64,000 nucleotides of DNA from Dietzia sp. NCCP-2495 (GCF_026011735.1 NZ_BRVN01000011.1:1-64000), one strand, 5' to 3'. Numbered from the stretch's first letter, positions 27,428-36,739 are shown. Made by a program: numbers and translations. The notes: generated by a model from the sequence alone, not told the origin.

Positions 27428-29697
27428 TCATTCCACCCTTCATGTGCGGTGCGGGGTGTTGCGGGTTGGCCGTCGATGATGTTGCCGTCGGTGGTGATAC
27501 CTCGCCAGGATCGCCCCGAGAACCAGACGATGTCGCCGGGGGTGACGACAGCTGAGGGCCGAGGGCTTTCGGTCAGGGCCGCAGCGACCGGGGTGAAGGT
27601 GCTGTCGAGCCGAACCACCAGGCCTTTCCGGTGGTCTCGCGGGCCCAGAGTGTTGAGCAGGTCCCGCAGATGCCACGGGTCGGGTGTCTGCGGATCTTGG
27701 AGGTGCTGGCCGAGTTCGGTGGGGTCGAGGGTGAGCCACATTCCAGTTTCTGTGGCCCCGCCGGTACCGGGGCAGTAGGGCAGTCGATGCGCGGTTGTCT
27801 TGGCGAGGGACGCATCGAAGCGGATGAGAAGATTGGCGCAGAGAACCCATGCACCCTGTTCGGTGCGCCCGACGGCGCTTTCGGGGCGGGGGAGTCCGAA
27901 GGACGGCCCGACGGCCCAGTGGCCGTGATGGTCGTACAGTGCCAGCCGGAAACGGTTGAGAGATGCTTTGTCTGTCCTGTGGTTGACGGCGTCGGACATG
28001 TCGTCCCAGCTCAGCTCACGTCCCACCACCAACAGGCCTTCCGTCACCCGGGCCAGTGAGCCAACGTAGGCGATCTCTGGAGGAAGTGGGACAGGATCGA
28101 TCTCGCCGTCGGCATCGAAGCGCCTGAGGCGCTGGCCACCAGTGACGAGGTGGCGTCCGATCGCTACCGCGGACCTCCATCGCACCGGGCCGAGGTCGTG
28201 GAGTTGCGCCGCCCCGGCATCGGTGGTGTCGACTGAGTAGAGGGTGTGTTCGTTTTGGAGCCACAGTCTGTGTGCGCCGACGTGAGGCGTGAACCTGCTG
28301 GGGTGGCGACTCACCGGCAGCGGCAAGAGGAGTTCTTCCGCCGGTGTTGAGTCCGTGGCACGGCGTCGTTGCAGGATTGGTCGGAAGCGGTCGCTGGCCC
28401 AGAGTTCGTCATCGAGAACGGCCAGCCCTCCGGGCTCGAAATCCTTGCGCAGGTGCGGTGGGTCGGCGGCGTCGATGTCCAGGTCGAGGGCCACAGCGAT
28501 GGGGTAGGCGTAGTCGGCGGTGCTGCGCCGCACCATGTGGGCAGCAAACCCGGCGGGGCACACGGGCTCGTTGGACCAGGCGTTACCTGGGAGCGGTCCT
28601 CGCTCGAGGTCGGCGGGCATCGGTCCGGTGAGGCGGTTGACTCGGATCCCGGTGACCGCCGCCCGGGTCGGAGGAAAAGCGTCGACGGCCGCGGCGTCGT
28701 GAAGGACCGCGAAGTGTCCTGTTACCAGGACGTGTCCGATCATCGGTCGCGGTGAGGACCACTTGGCGTACCACCCATCGCCACGAAGGATGGTGGGCCA
28801 GCGCAGAACCCCGTGATGGTCGGGTCGTGGGGAGCCCTTGCCGATGGGTTCGGCGGTAGCGCGGACTTCGGCAGGTTCTGCCCCCATCGGGGAGGGGTCT
28901 TCGAAGAACGTCAGATGCACCTCGACGGTGTCGCCTACTCGCGGTTGCGGGAGCTGACCGTCGGCGATCACTAGCTCATCGAGCCGGGCACGCAGGTGCC
29001 GCCCGCGCCGATCGGCGGGCAGAGGTTCCGGATCGGGGTCTGCCACGAGCTGGCCGGTGAACCGGGTCGGGATCCACTCGCTGTTGGGTGGGATCGGCTC
29101 AGGTGGGCCAGTTTCGCCTTCCCAGCAGAACGCCGACTCTTCGCACTGGGTGAAGGTGAGGTTCTCGAGCCAGGCTTCCCAGGTCCCGTCGGCGGCAGCG
29201 ACCTTCACGAGCACTCCGGTGTGTACGTCGACCGAGATCTCGACGGCTCCGAATCCGTCACCTGGGTCACCTGCCGCCACCACGGTAGGTCGGCCCAGGT
29301 GCGTGGAATCGGTGAGCGGGCCAGACGGGAATCCGTAGCCCAGGGCCTGCTCGGCATTGTTCGGCTGATCAATGAGTAGAGCGGCGTACCCGGAGGCGTT
29401 CAGAGACCTGACGTCGAACCGGGTGGCGGTGTCGTCGGCGGCGACCTGCCACACCGTCCCGTCATTGAACAGCGTCCGTCGCCCGTCCGCGTGGTCGAGG
29501 CGGACACGAGAGGCCCCGGCTCGTGTGAGCCGGCTCCGGCCGGGGCCGGCGTGCAGATTGGCCCGCGGATCATCCATCACCCAAGACAGGATCGACGGGG
29601 CAGGCTCTGTTCGGGGCCGCACCACCAGATCTGCCTCGAACGCGGTATCGGCACCGCGGGCGAGCAACCCGCCGACATCAGACCAGGTCGGTGTCAT
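27424..29697 (-). CDS. Large hypothetical protein, beta-propeller-like C-terminal half
   Basis: 757 residues, no family recognised. The protein is rich in Trp, Asp and short beta-strand patterns; in the C-terminal half repeated strands such as GGLAVLDDELWAS, GAHRLWLQNEHTLYSVD, IGRHLVTGGQRLRRFDADGE and GAWVLCANLLIRFDASL recall propeller blades. No signal peptide or membrane segment. The ATG sits 6 nt after TAGGCT, a -10-like hexamer, so the transcript may be leaderless. It heads the minus-strand run of Mrr remnant, hypothetical, exonuclease and nuclease genes. Confidence 0.65.
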   Translation of the reverse strand: MTPTWSDVGGLLARGADTAFEADLVVRPRTEPAPSILSWVMDDPRANLHAGPGRSRLTRAGASRVRLDHADGRRTLFNDGTVWQVAADDTATRFDVRSLNASGYAALLIDQPNNAEQALGYGFPSGPLTDSTHLGRPTVVAAGDPGDGFGAVEISVDVHTGVLVKVAAADGTWEAWLENLTFTQCEESAFCWEGETGPPEPIPPNSEWIPTRFTGQLVADPDPEPLPADRRGRHLRARLDELVIADGQLPQPRVGDTVEVHLTFFEDPSPMGAEPAEVRATAEPIGKGSPRPDHHGVLRWPTILRGDGWYAKWSSPRPMIGHVLVTGHFAVLHDAAAVDAFPPTRAAVTGIRVNRLTGPMPADLERGPLPGNAWSNEPVCPAGFAAHMVRRSTADYAYPIAVALDLDIDAADPPHLRKDFEPGGLAVLDDELWASDRFRPILQRRRATDSTPAEELLLPLPVSRHPSRFTPHVGAHRLWLQNEHTLYSVDTTDAGAAQLHDLGPVRWRSAVAIGRHLVTGGQRLRRFDADGEIDPVPLPPEIAYVGSLARVTEGLLVVGRELSWDDMSDAVNHRTDKASLNRFRLALYDHHGHWAVGPSFGLPRPESAVGRTEQGAWVLCANLLIRFDASLAKTTAHRLPYCPGTGGATETGMWLTLDPTELGQHLQDPQTPDPWHLRDLLNTLGPRDHRKGLVVRLDSTFTPVAAALTESPRPSAVVTPGDIVWFSGRSWRGITTDGNIIDGQPATPRTAHEGWNE

Positions 29698-29769
29698 GAC
29701 GCTAGCCTAGGGCGGGTCGACGACGCACTGCGGGCCGCTTTGGCGGACAGGGAGGGGGGAATACGGTGG

Positions 29770-29973
29770 TTACACCTCTTTGCCCTGCTTGGAGTTAGTG
29801 CCCCCGGTCCACCCCGTTTCGACCCGGACCAGCATATTGATCAGAGAAACCGTGAGATTGTCGACAGTGAACGGGAGCCCTGCTTCGTTGAGCTGCCTCA
29901 GCTCGTTGTGTAGAGACTCAATCCACTGCGATGAAATCGGGTTCGCCTGCGGGTCGACACGGCGTCGAGCCAC
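29770..29973 (-). CDS. Small hypothetical protein
   Basis: 67 residues from a GTG start with weak ribosome site. The composition (WIESLHNELRQLNEAGLPFTVDNL) looks coding and amphipathic but no family is recognised. It may be a fragment. The flanks 29698-29769 and 29974-30137 show nothing further. Confidence 0.35.
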   Translation of the reverse strand: MARRRVDPQANPISSQWIESLHNELRQLNEAGLPFTVDNLTVSLINMLVRVETGWTGGTNSKQGKEV

Positions 29974-30137
29974 GTCGATTGCCCGGAGAAGGTCTGAAGC
30001 TCTCTGATCGCATTAGATGACAGCCTTTCAGGGGGAGCGGTTCATTTCCTGGTTGTCACTGTGATGAATGCGAGCACCGCAGCCGAGACTCGATGACTCT
30101 TGCACTACTACCGGGAAAGCCGGGAACGTTTGCGGTG

Positions 30138-30764
30138 TCAGGGTTTCGGCTCGGGTCTGTCCGTCGTTGCTGGTCCAGCGGTCACCGGCTCCTCCGGTCG
30201 TGGTGGGAGATGACGGTAGAGGGTGGTGCGGGTGATGCCCGTCTTGGTGATGATCTCGGCGATGGTGTGTCCGTTGTCCCTCAAGTGCTCGGCGTAGGCC
30301 AGTTTGTCGGGGTCCACTACTGAGGGGCGTCCTACTCGGCGTCCCTTCGCGGTGGCTACGGCTCGGGCGTGTGCGGCTCGCTCGAGGGTGTAGGTGCGTT
30401 CCATTTGCCCGAACAGGGCCAGCAGCACAACTGCGAGTTGGGACATCGGGTCGTCCGGGTTGGTCGAGTCGATTCTGATCGGGTCCGCCAGGTTGCGTAT
30501 CCCTATCCCTCGCTCGGACAGTTCGTGGATCAGGTTCAAGGTGGCGCGCACGGTTCGCCCGAGTCGATCCAGGGTGTGCACCACGATCACGTCTCCGTCG
30601 CGGGCGTACTCCATGACCGCGCGCAAGCCGGGGCGGTCGACCGTGGCCCCGGACTTCTTGTCCACATAGATGCGATCGGTGTCGATGCCTTCTCGGCGCA
30701 GGGCGTCGATCTGCCGATCCAGGTCCTGTTTGGCTGTTGACACCCGCGCGTACCCCAACTCCAT
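30138..30764 (-). CDS. Serine recombinase, Tn3 resolvase/invertase family
   Basis: 208 residues. Catalytic domain begins MELGYARVSTAKQDLDRQID with the nucleophile Ser; DVIVVHTLDRLGRTVR carries the conserved Arg pair; a C-terminal Hin-like helix-turn-helix ends the protein (GHTIAEIITKTGITRTTLYRHL). Resolvases recombine two copies of a res site. No transposase is present. The start at MELGY is chosen by family alignment; the frame extends 25 codons upstream. A res site would be expected in 30765-30979. Confidence 0.92.
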   Translation of the reverse strand: MELGYARVSTAKQDLDRQIDALRREGIDTDRIYVDKKSGATVDRPGLRAVMEYARDGDVIVVHTLDRLGRTVRATLNLIHELSERGIGIRNLADPIRIDSTNPDDPMSQLAVVLLALFGQMERTYTLERAAHARAVATAKGRRVGRPSVVDPDKLAYAEHLRDNGHTIAEIITKTGITRTTLYRHLPPRPEEPVTAGPATTDRPEPKP

Positions 30765-30979
30765 GCGGTCAGCGTACCGAAAGTTGCATCCGAACTGCTC
30801 CGTTGGGACGCGATAATGGACTCTACTTTTGGAACGCATTTCTCATGTGGACTTGATCGCTTTGTGGCGGTCTTCTGTGGCTACTTCTTGGCGGCGACGT
30901 ACCAATCGGGCGTTCTGGCCGGAAGAATTAGAGCGAGTCGGCGGCTCACGGGTGCGTGGTGGGGTTTGCGTCGGTTTTG

Positions 30980-31579
30980 TCAGAGTCCGAATGCTCCGCC
31001 GCTGATCAGGATGAAGGCGCCCAGGCCGATCAGGACAGTCGGGAACAGGATATGTTCCCAGCGCTCTAGGACTTCGGCGATCGGTCGGCGGGTGGCGACG
31101 AACTTGGCCAGGCCCACCAGTCCCGCCACCAGCACCAGGAACACGATGCAGTAGGCAACTACGGCTCCCGTGCCCACGTTGAGAAAGACGGGGACGTAGA
31201 CGCCGATGTTGTCGCCGCCGTTGGCGAAGGTTACGCCGGCCACGGTCCATACTGCGACGTTCTTGCCCTCGATCTTTGCGTCGTCGTCGTCATCATCGTC
31301 CCCGCGCCAGGCCTGCCACGCGGCCCGCAGTCCCAAGCCCAGTGGGATCAGCCCGAAGTAAGGGATGGCCCCCGGGGGCAGGAAGGCTCCCGCGCCCAGG
31401 GAGACGAGCACTGCGGCGCCGAGAATGCCGACGAAGCCAAGATACTGGCCGGCCAGAATGCGTGCGGTGGTGCCGCGTTGGCCTGCTCCGCGGGCGAAAA
31501 ACAGCGACAGGACGATGATGTCGTCGATGTTGGTGGCAATGAACAGGCCGATCGCCTGCAGGGCCGAGGGCAGGATCAT
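30980..31579 (-). CDS. cadD: Cadmium resistance transporter, CadD family
   Basis: 199 residues with five or six membrane helices. The N terminus IGLFIATNIDDIIVLSLFFARG and the central VTFANGGDNIGVYVPVF are the paired Asn-Asp motifs of the CadD/LysE-like exporters. A loop of seven consecutive Asp between helices may bind metal. It likely exports Cd2+. The ATG at 31579 overlaps the cmtR stop by 4 nt, so the two form one operon. Confidence 0.9.
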   Translation of the reverse strand: MILPSALQAIGLFIATNIDDIIVLSLFFARGAGQRGTTARILAGQYLGFVGILGAAVLVSLGAGAFLPPGAIPYFGLIPLGLGLRAAWQAWRGDDDDDDDAKIEGKNVAVWTVAGVTFANGGDNIGVYVPVFLNVGTGAVVAYCIVFLVLVAGLVGLAKFVATRRPIAEVLERWEHILFPTVLIGLGAFILISGGAFGL

Positions 31580-31935
31580 GCCTGCACCTCCGTGGCGTGA
31601 CAACCCGGCACTGAGCAGTCGGGCTCCAAGCAGGGGGCGTTTTCGTTGACCGCGAGGGTGACCTCGACCAAGGAGGATAGCGACCGCGCCAAGTGCGGGT
31701 CTGCGATCTCGTACCGGGTCTGGCGGCCTTCGGGCACTGCGACAACGATCCCGCAGTCGCGCAGGCATGCCAGATGGTTCGACACGTTCGACCGTGTCAG
31801 CTCCAAATCGCGGGCCAGCTCCGCCGGGTAGGCCGGCTGCTGCAGCAAGGTCAGCAGTATCCGGGACCGCGTCGGGTCGGCCATCGCCCGCCCTAACCGA
31901 TTCATCACATCCACACGCGAATCAATAGTCAGCAC
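31576..31935 (-). CDS. cmtR: ArsR-family Cd/Pb sensor, CmtR-like
   Basis: 119 residues. The winged helix LTRSNVSNHLACLRDCGIV carries Cys residues in CLRDCG, and the C-terminal tail has further Cys (APCLEPDCSVPGC), the arrangement of mycobacterial CmtR, where Cd or Pb binding releases the repressor. I chose GTG 31935: a TATAGT -10 box lies 7 nt upstream, so the mRNA is probably leaderless, and the start then matches the MLT- start of CmtR. Confidence 0.9.
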   Translation of the reverse strand: MLTIDSRVDVMNRLGRAMADPTRSRILLTLLQQPAYPAELARDLELTRSNVSNHLACLRDCGIVVAVPEGRQTRYEIADPHLARSLSSLVEVTLAVNENAPCLEPDCSVPGCHATEVQA

Positions 31936-31942
31936 TTGTTGA

Positions 31943-31960
31943 ACTATACAGCATCTGCTG
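31943..31960 (-). promoter_or_regulatory. cmtR-cadD promoter and candidate operator
   Basis: On the minus strand TATAGT (31943-31948) is the -10. CAGCATCTGCTG at 31949-31960 is a dyad directly upstream of it, with TGAACT copies on both sides. A site here would block RNA polymerase, as expected for an ArsR-type repressor. Confidence 0.6.
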
Positions 31961-32145
31961 AACTGTTGTGACAACGCCTTAAAAATCTAAAGGTTTTCAA
32001 GACACCCGACACCGTCCAGGACAGCGACCACTTTTGAGCAGTTTTCCTGGCTCTACGGCCAACCCGCCGGTGTCTCATTAAGTCATCTTGGCGACATTCG
32101 TCTCAGGGTCGGCTTCGGTAGGGGTTTATGGGGCAGAATCGCGCT

Positions 32146-32742
32146 ATGAGGCATTTGGGGTACACCCGCGTGAGTACCGCGAGTCAGGATGCGCAGTTGC
32201 AGTTGGATGCACTCGTGGATTCCGGGGTGCAGAAGCGGGATGTGTTTGCGGATGTCACCTCGGGGAGCCGGGCCGCGATCGAGCGCCCGGGGATGAAGCG
32301 GCTGTTGGACTACGTCGAGTCCGGCGATACCGTCGTGGTGTGGCGCATTGACCGTCTCGGCCGCTCCCTGATCGATGTCCTCAATACCGTGAACCTGCTT
32401 CGCGACAAGGGCGTGAAGATCCGGTCGGTCTCGGACGGCATCGACCCGGAGACCACCTCCGGCCGGTTGATGTTGGGCATGCTCGCCACCCTGGCCGAGT
32501 ACGAGCGCGAGCTCATCACTGAACGCGTCAATGCCGGCATCGCCGCGGCGAAGCAGAACGGCACCAGGTTCGGCCGGCCCCCGGTCGACCCTGCGGTGAT
32601 CGCCGAAAAACTCGACATCGCCCAGGGCGCCCGACGAAAGGGTCGCACCGCCGCCGAAGCCGCCAGCTTGGTCGGATGGTCCCGCGCCACGCTCTACCGT
32701 CACCAGCAAGCCGCCCGAGCCCTGGAGGTACTGGAACGCTGA
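32146..32742 (+). CDS. Second serine recombinase (resolvase)
   Basis: 198 residues. MRHLGYTRVSTASQDAQLQLD holds the nucleophile; VVVWRIDRLGRSLIDV the Arg motif; MLATLAEYERELITERVNAGIAAAK the E-helix; the C-terminal helix-turn-helix is AAEAASLVGWSRATLYRHQQ. It differs clearly from the resolvase at 30.1 kb, so the two flank the cadmium genes without being duplicates. An ATG at 32128 would add six residues. Confidence 0.92.
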   Translation: MRHLGYTRVSTASQDAQLQLDALVDSGVQKRDVFADVTSGSRAAIERPGMKRLLDYVESGDTVVVWRIDRLGRSLIDVLNTVNLLRDKGVKIRSVSDGIDPETTSGRLMLGMLATLAEYERELITERVNAGIAAAKQNGTRFGRPPVDPAVIAEKLDIAQGARRKGRTAAEAASLVGWSRATLYRHQQAARALEVLER

Positions 32743-33028
32743 TGCAGGCAGCCACCTTCAGGTATCGCCGCTAGGACGCCGCCTCTAAGCGGTGCGATTT
32801 GCCGGTACACCCGTGCGGGACGATATGACGTCTACCGTCGCCGCTGTGTCACAGGGTCCACTTCGGCGTTTATGAAACGTCTTCCCGTCGGGTCTAATAT
32901 CTACTGATACAGATTCCGGGCGAAAGGGTCTCTTCGATGGCCGACCGCCCGCGATCTGGAAGTCGGACGGTCAACGTTGTACCGCGCCCTCCAACGACAT
33001 ACGACGTAGACGAGGAAGGGGAAGCGAC
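32743..33028. other. Gap without a recognised gene
   Basis: I see no convincing gene or repeat. AGGAAGGGGAAG at its right end is the ribosome site of the following gene. Confidence 0.5.
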
Positions 33029-33688
33029 ATGGATGGGTGGTCGCCAGTGTGCGGCAAGGGGCGCATCGCAGCGTTGCTCGAGACCGGGACCGTGGGTGCT
33101 GTCCGAGATCTCTTTCCCTACGGGGTGCGGATCCTGTGTCCGATCACGCTCCATACGGGCCGCGACGTGGCCGGGTGGAGCTCATGGCATGAGGTCGCTG
33201 AGCGTGTAGGTGCGCAGTATCCGCCCCGCCGTGGATTGACATCGATGATCGACAGCGCCAACACCCCGGAGCTGGCCATGGATGTGGATCGCCTGGTCGG
33301 GTGCAGCGCTGGTCCTGCCATCGAGATCGCGCAGCGCTACTGCAGCACCGCGTCTGTCCTGCAGTGGAAAGCCGCGATCTGGACAGTGAACGGCGATCCA
33401 ATCGGAACATCCGACGCCGCACGCACTATCACTATCGTCGATGACGGCGACTATGGCAGCTCCTACGACTACCAGCTGGTATCAGCTTCCACGGCGGCTC
33501 TCATGGACCCGTTCCTCCACCCCGAACCATCCTTCTTGTGGTCCGACGACGAGACACTGTTCCTCGAGATTCAACCCGAGACAGGATGGATTGAGGTCTA
33601 CTCGACTAGGCCGGATCTGGTCGAGGAGGTGCGAAGCGACACCCAGTGGGAAGTAGTCCCGCTGACCCGCGACCTCCCGCAGTCGTAG
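33029..33688 (+). CDS. Hypothetical protein
   Basis: 219 residues, not recognised. Globular, acidic, without signal peptide. The C-terminal half is rich in aromatic and acidic residues (DDGDYGSSYDYQLV, FLWSDDETLFLEIQPETGWIEVYSTRPDLVEEV). The ATG has a strong upstream AGGAAGGGGAAG. It stands alone between the second resolvase and an IS3 scrap, so it is likely cargo of the mobile segment. Confidence 0.65.
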   Translation: MDGWSPVCGKGRIAALLETGTVGAVRDLFPYGVRILCPITLHTGRDVAGWSSWHEVAERVGAQYPPRRGLTSMIDSANTPELAMDVDRLVGCSAGPAIEIAQRYCSTASVLQWKAAIWTVNGDPIGTSDAARTITIVDDGDYGSSYDYQLVSASTAALMDPFLHPEPSFLWSDDETLFLEIQPETGWIEVYSTRPDLVEEVRSDTQWEVVPLTRDLPQS

Positions 33689-33815
33689 CAATAGCGCCTC
33701 CCGCGAATCTTGCTCGCGGTAGGCACTGCAGCACGACACCGGACCGCCAGCCAGTACTGGCAGAAACCCGCCACCGAGCGCCGGGAGCTGATGCACGGTT
33801 AGGTGACAGGGTTAG

Positions 33816-33902
33816 TCACGCGGTCTGAAGGGCCTCGTCGGTCATGATGGTCTCGAATTCAATGGGGGCCAGTCTGCCGAGGCGGTCCTGCCGTCTACGA
33901 CG
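33816..33902 (-). pseudogene. C-terminal scrap of an IS3-family OrfB transposase
   Basis: The minus strand reads RQDRLGRLAPIEFETIMTD and then stops after ALQTA, which is the typical end of IS3 integrases. Nothing else of the element is seen. From 33689 to 33815 no gene is seen. Confidence 0.7.
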
Positions 33903-33942
33903 GACCCGGCCATCAGGTTGGTCGCAGTCGGCTGATGGGTGG

Positions 33943-34998
33943 TTACACCTGGCGCCCGGCGTCTTCGGCCCGCAGGATCGCCGGCAGAATTACGTGTGGC
34001 TCGGGGATCTTCCCGGGCGTGACGCGGTGCCGGAACACCCAGTAGCTCCATGCCTGGTAGCAGAGGATCACAGGCAGCGCCACGACCGTGATGACGGACA
34101 GTACGCCGAGGGTATAGGTGCTGTGCGCCGCGGACTGCACTGTGATGTCAAAGGCGCTGTCGATAGTGGACGGCAGCAGAACCGGGAACATGGCCAGGAA
34201 GATCGCGGCCAGTCCGAAAAGGCCGGTGCCAGCGTAGCCGGTAAACGCGAGCCCTTCCTGGCCCCCACGTGCCTGAGTCCACCCGATGCCGCCAGAGGCC
34301 ACGGCAAGAAGGGCGACCGTCCACCCCAGCGGTCCGGCATCGTGCTCGACCTGCACCATCACTATCCAGAGAAGCAGTGACAGCAGGTAGAGAGGGGCCC
34401 ACCGGACGGCGAATCGGGATGCGCGCTGCCGCACTGGCCCGTCGGACTTTAGCGCCAGGAATGTGGCGGAGTGGGCCAGGGCGAACCCAACCACGGCGAG
34501 GCCACCGACGAGGGCAGGCCACGAGAGCCAGGCAAAGGGGCCGCCGACGCGGTCGCCATTGCCGTCGATCGGCAGCCCGATCGAGGTGAGGGCGAGCAGC
34601 GCGCCGATGAAGAAGGCGACCACCGCGGAACCGAGGCCGATCATGTACGTCCAGAACGTTGCCCAGGCTTTCGTGGCGACCTTGCCGCGGTACTCGATAC
34701 CGACGGCCCGCAGGATGAGTCCGAGCAACGCGAGGGTCAGCGGCACGTAGAGGGCGGACAGCAGTGCGGCGTACCAGGGCGAGAATGCGGCGAAGAGGGC
34801 AGCAACGGCGGTGACCAGCCATACCTCGTTGCCGTCCCAGACGGGGCCGATGGTGTTGAGCATGACGCGACGGTCACGCTCACTGCGGGCCGAGAAGATC
34901 ATGTGCATGCCCACGCCCAGATCGAATCCCTCGAGCAGGAGGTACCCGGTCCATAGGAGGGTGATGACGACAAACCAGATGATTGCCAGGGGTTCCAT
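33943..34998 (-). CDS. cydB: Cytochrome bd ubiquinol/menaquinol oxidase subunit II
   Basis: 351 residues, eight or nine membrane helices. The N terminus IIWFVVITLLWTGYLLLEGFDLGVGMHM and NTIGPVWDGNEVWLVTAVAALFAAFSPWYA are diagnostic for CydB. With CydA it forms the terminal oxidase reducing O2 to water with high affinity, in the cytoplasmic membrane. 20 nt downstream of cydA on the same strand. Confidence 0.96.
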   Translation of the reverse strand: MEPLAIIWFVVITLLWTGYLLLEGFDLGVGMHMIFSARSERDRRVMLNTIGPVWDGNEVWLVTAVAALFAAFSPWYAALLSALYVPLTLALLGLILRAVGIEYRGKVATKAWATFWTYMIGLGSAVVAFFIGALLALTSIGLPIDGNGDRVGGPFAWLSWPALVGGLAVVGFALAHSATFLALKSDGPVRQRASRFAVRWAPLYLLSLLLWIVMVQVEHDAGPLGWTVALLAVASGGIGWTQARGGQEGLAFTGYAGTGLFGLAAIFLAMFPVLLPSTIDSAFDITVQSAAHSTYTLGVLSVITVVALPVILCYQAWSYWVFRHRVTPGKIPEPHVILPAILRAEDAGRQV

Positions 34999-35018
34999 GG
35001 TTGTTCCTCGTCTCGCGA

Positions 35019-36596
35019 CTAGTAGGCAAACGCCAGCACGTCGTCGTGCTTGCCGTCTGGGTCGTCGACGTCGTCGTCCTTACCTACGAGTTCGGGCATT
35101 GCACTGGCGGCTCCACCGCGCGTGTACCGCACCAGCAGGTACACCTCCACAACCAGTAGTACCCCGTAGACGGAACCCAGAGAGATGAGGGAGAACAGCA
35201 ACTCCCCGGCGGTCACACCGGGAGATACGGCTGCCTGGGTGTACATGTACACGGAGTCGGCGCCGGTCACGGCGGGGTTCGGGGCCACGACGAACGGTTG
35301 TCGACCCATCTCAGTGAAGATCCATCCGGCGATGTTTGCGGCGAACGGGGCGAGGATTCCGGCGAGCGCGAGTCGCATGAGCCCGCGGGAGGCGGGGACG
35401 GTGCCGCGCCGGGTGAGCCACAGGGCAACCGCTCCGGCGGCGGCGACGATGCCACCGAGGCCGATCATGAGGCGAAAGCCCCAGTAGGTTACCCACATCA
35501 CGGGGACATACTCGATCTGGGCGCCTGCACGGTCGCTGTACAGGGCATCGTCCGGAATCGTCTCGCCGTAGCGGTTCACATACTCGGGTTCGAGGTCGCG
35601 GATACCCGGCATGTCGACGCCCCACTCCCCGGTGGCGAGGAACCCAAGAACGCCGGGGACCTCGATAAGTGTGGTGACGTCGCGGCAGTCCGTGGATCCC
35701 GGATCGCCCAGGGAGAGCACCGAGAAGGAGGAGCCGGAGTGGCAGGCGGCCTCGGCGGCGGCCATCTTCATGGGCTGCTGTTCGTACATGAGTTTGCCCT
35801 GGATGTCGCCGGTGACGATTGTGCCGAGGAACCCCGCTATGGCGATTATCGCGCCAAATCGCAGGGACCAAGTCCAGACGCCATGGTCGGTGCGGTCACG
35901 TCCCGGTATGTCCTTGGCCTGCCCCACGATCACGTGCCCGCGCTCGTCGACGGTGTCGATCCCGTCATGCCGGCGGCGCCACAGGTGGTACCAGGCGATC
36001 CCGAGCAGGAACATTCCTCCCACCACGAGCGAACCAAAGACGGCGTGGGTGAACGCTGCGAGTGCGGTGTTGTTGGTGAGCACGGCCCACACGTCCGTCA
36101 TCACCGGCCGGCCGTCCTCGCCGAGCTCGACACCCACGGGGTGCTGCATCCACGAGTTTGCGACGATGATGAAGTAGGCCGAGACCCAGGATCCGATCAC
36201 CGCGCACCACAGGGCCGCGAGGTGCACTCCCTTGCGTAGCCTGCCCCAGCCGAATATCCAGACACCGAGGAAGGTCGATTCGAGGAAGAAGGCGAGCAGG
36301 CCTTCGAGGGCGAGTGGGGCGCCAAACACGTCTCCGACGAACCGGGAGTATTCGCTCCAGGCCATTCCGAACTGGAATTCTTGGACCAGACCGGTGGCTA
36401 CGCCGAGGATGAAGTTGATGAGGTAGAGCTTCCCCCAGAATTTGGTCATCCGGAGGAATTTCTCCTGGCCGGTACGCACCCAGACGGTGTGCATCACGGC
36501 GACCATCGCCCCGAGTCCGATAGTGAGCGGGACCATGAGGAAGTGGTAGACGGTCGTGATGCCGAACTGCCAGCGTGCGATCTCGACAACGTCCAT
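35019..36596 (-). CDS. cydA: Cytochrome bd oxidase subunit I
   Basis: 525 residues, about nine membrane helices. FGITTVYHFLMVPLTIGL carries the haem b595 His near the N terminus. Further blocks are KFWGKLYLINFILGVATGLVQEFQFGMAWSEYSRFVGDVFGAPLALE, the VEPVMWVTYWGFRLMIGLGG region and the Q loop end GWIFTEMGRQPFVV. Binds quinol and haems b558, b595 and d. Divergent from blaI with a shared regulatory region. Confidence 0.96.
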   Translation of the reverse strand: MDVVEIARWQFGITTVYHFLMVPLTIGLGAMVAVMHTVWVRTGQEKFLRMTKFWGKLYLINFILGVATGLVQEFQFGMAWSEYSRFVGDVFGAPLALEGLLAFFLESTFLGVWIFGWGRLRKGVHLAALWCAVIGSWVSAYFIIVANSWMQHPVGVELGEDGRPVMTDVWAVLTNNTALAAFTHAVFGSLVVGGMFLLGIAWYHLWRRRHDGIDTVDERGHVIVGQAKDIPGRDRTDHGVWTWSLRFGAIIAIAGFLGTIVTGDIQGKLMYEQQPMKMAAAEAACHSGSSFSVLSLGDPGSTDCRDVTTLIEVPGVLGFLATGEWGVDMPGIRDLEPEYVNRYGETIPDDALYSDRAGAQIEYVPVMWVTYWGFRLMIGLGGIVAAAGAVALWLTRRGTVPASRGLMRLALAGILAPFAANIAGWIFTEMGRQPFVVAPNPAVTGADSVYMYTQAAVSPGVTAGELLFSLISLGSVYGVLLVVEVYLLVRYTRGGAASAMPELVGKDDDVDDPDGKHDDVLAFAY

Positions 36597-36648
36597 AGGA
36601 CGCTAACCCCTTTCGCCGGATCGGGTGCCGTGTTCACCCGCCATCAAT

Positions 36649-36709
36649 ATTCTACACAGTGTCGAACTACTTCGACCGGGGATCGAAATGCTGTCGCCGC
36701 TGATAGAAT
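36649..36709. promoter_or_regulatory. cydAB/blaI divergent promoters with two 17-bp dyads
   Basis: Dyad 1 at 36650-36666 is TTCTACACAGTGTCGAA (arms TTCTAC and GTCGAA). Dyad 2 at 36671-36687 has arms TTCGAC and ATCGAA. Their centres are 21 bp apart. The minus-strand -10 of cydA (TAGAAT, 36649-36654) overlaps dyad 1; the plus-strand -10 of blaI (TAGAAT, 36704-36709) lies 16 nt after dyad 2. The same dyad recurs before cydDC. BlaI is the likely ligand. Confidence 0.7.
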
Positions 36710-36739
36710 CCGGCTACACAGCAGGAGGAGAGGATCACC

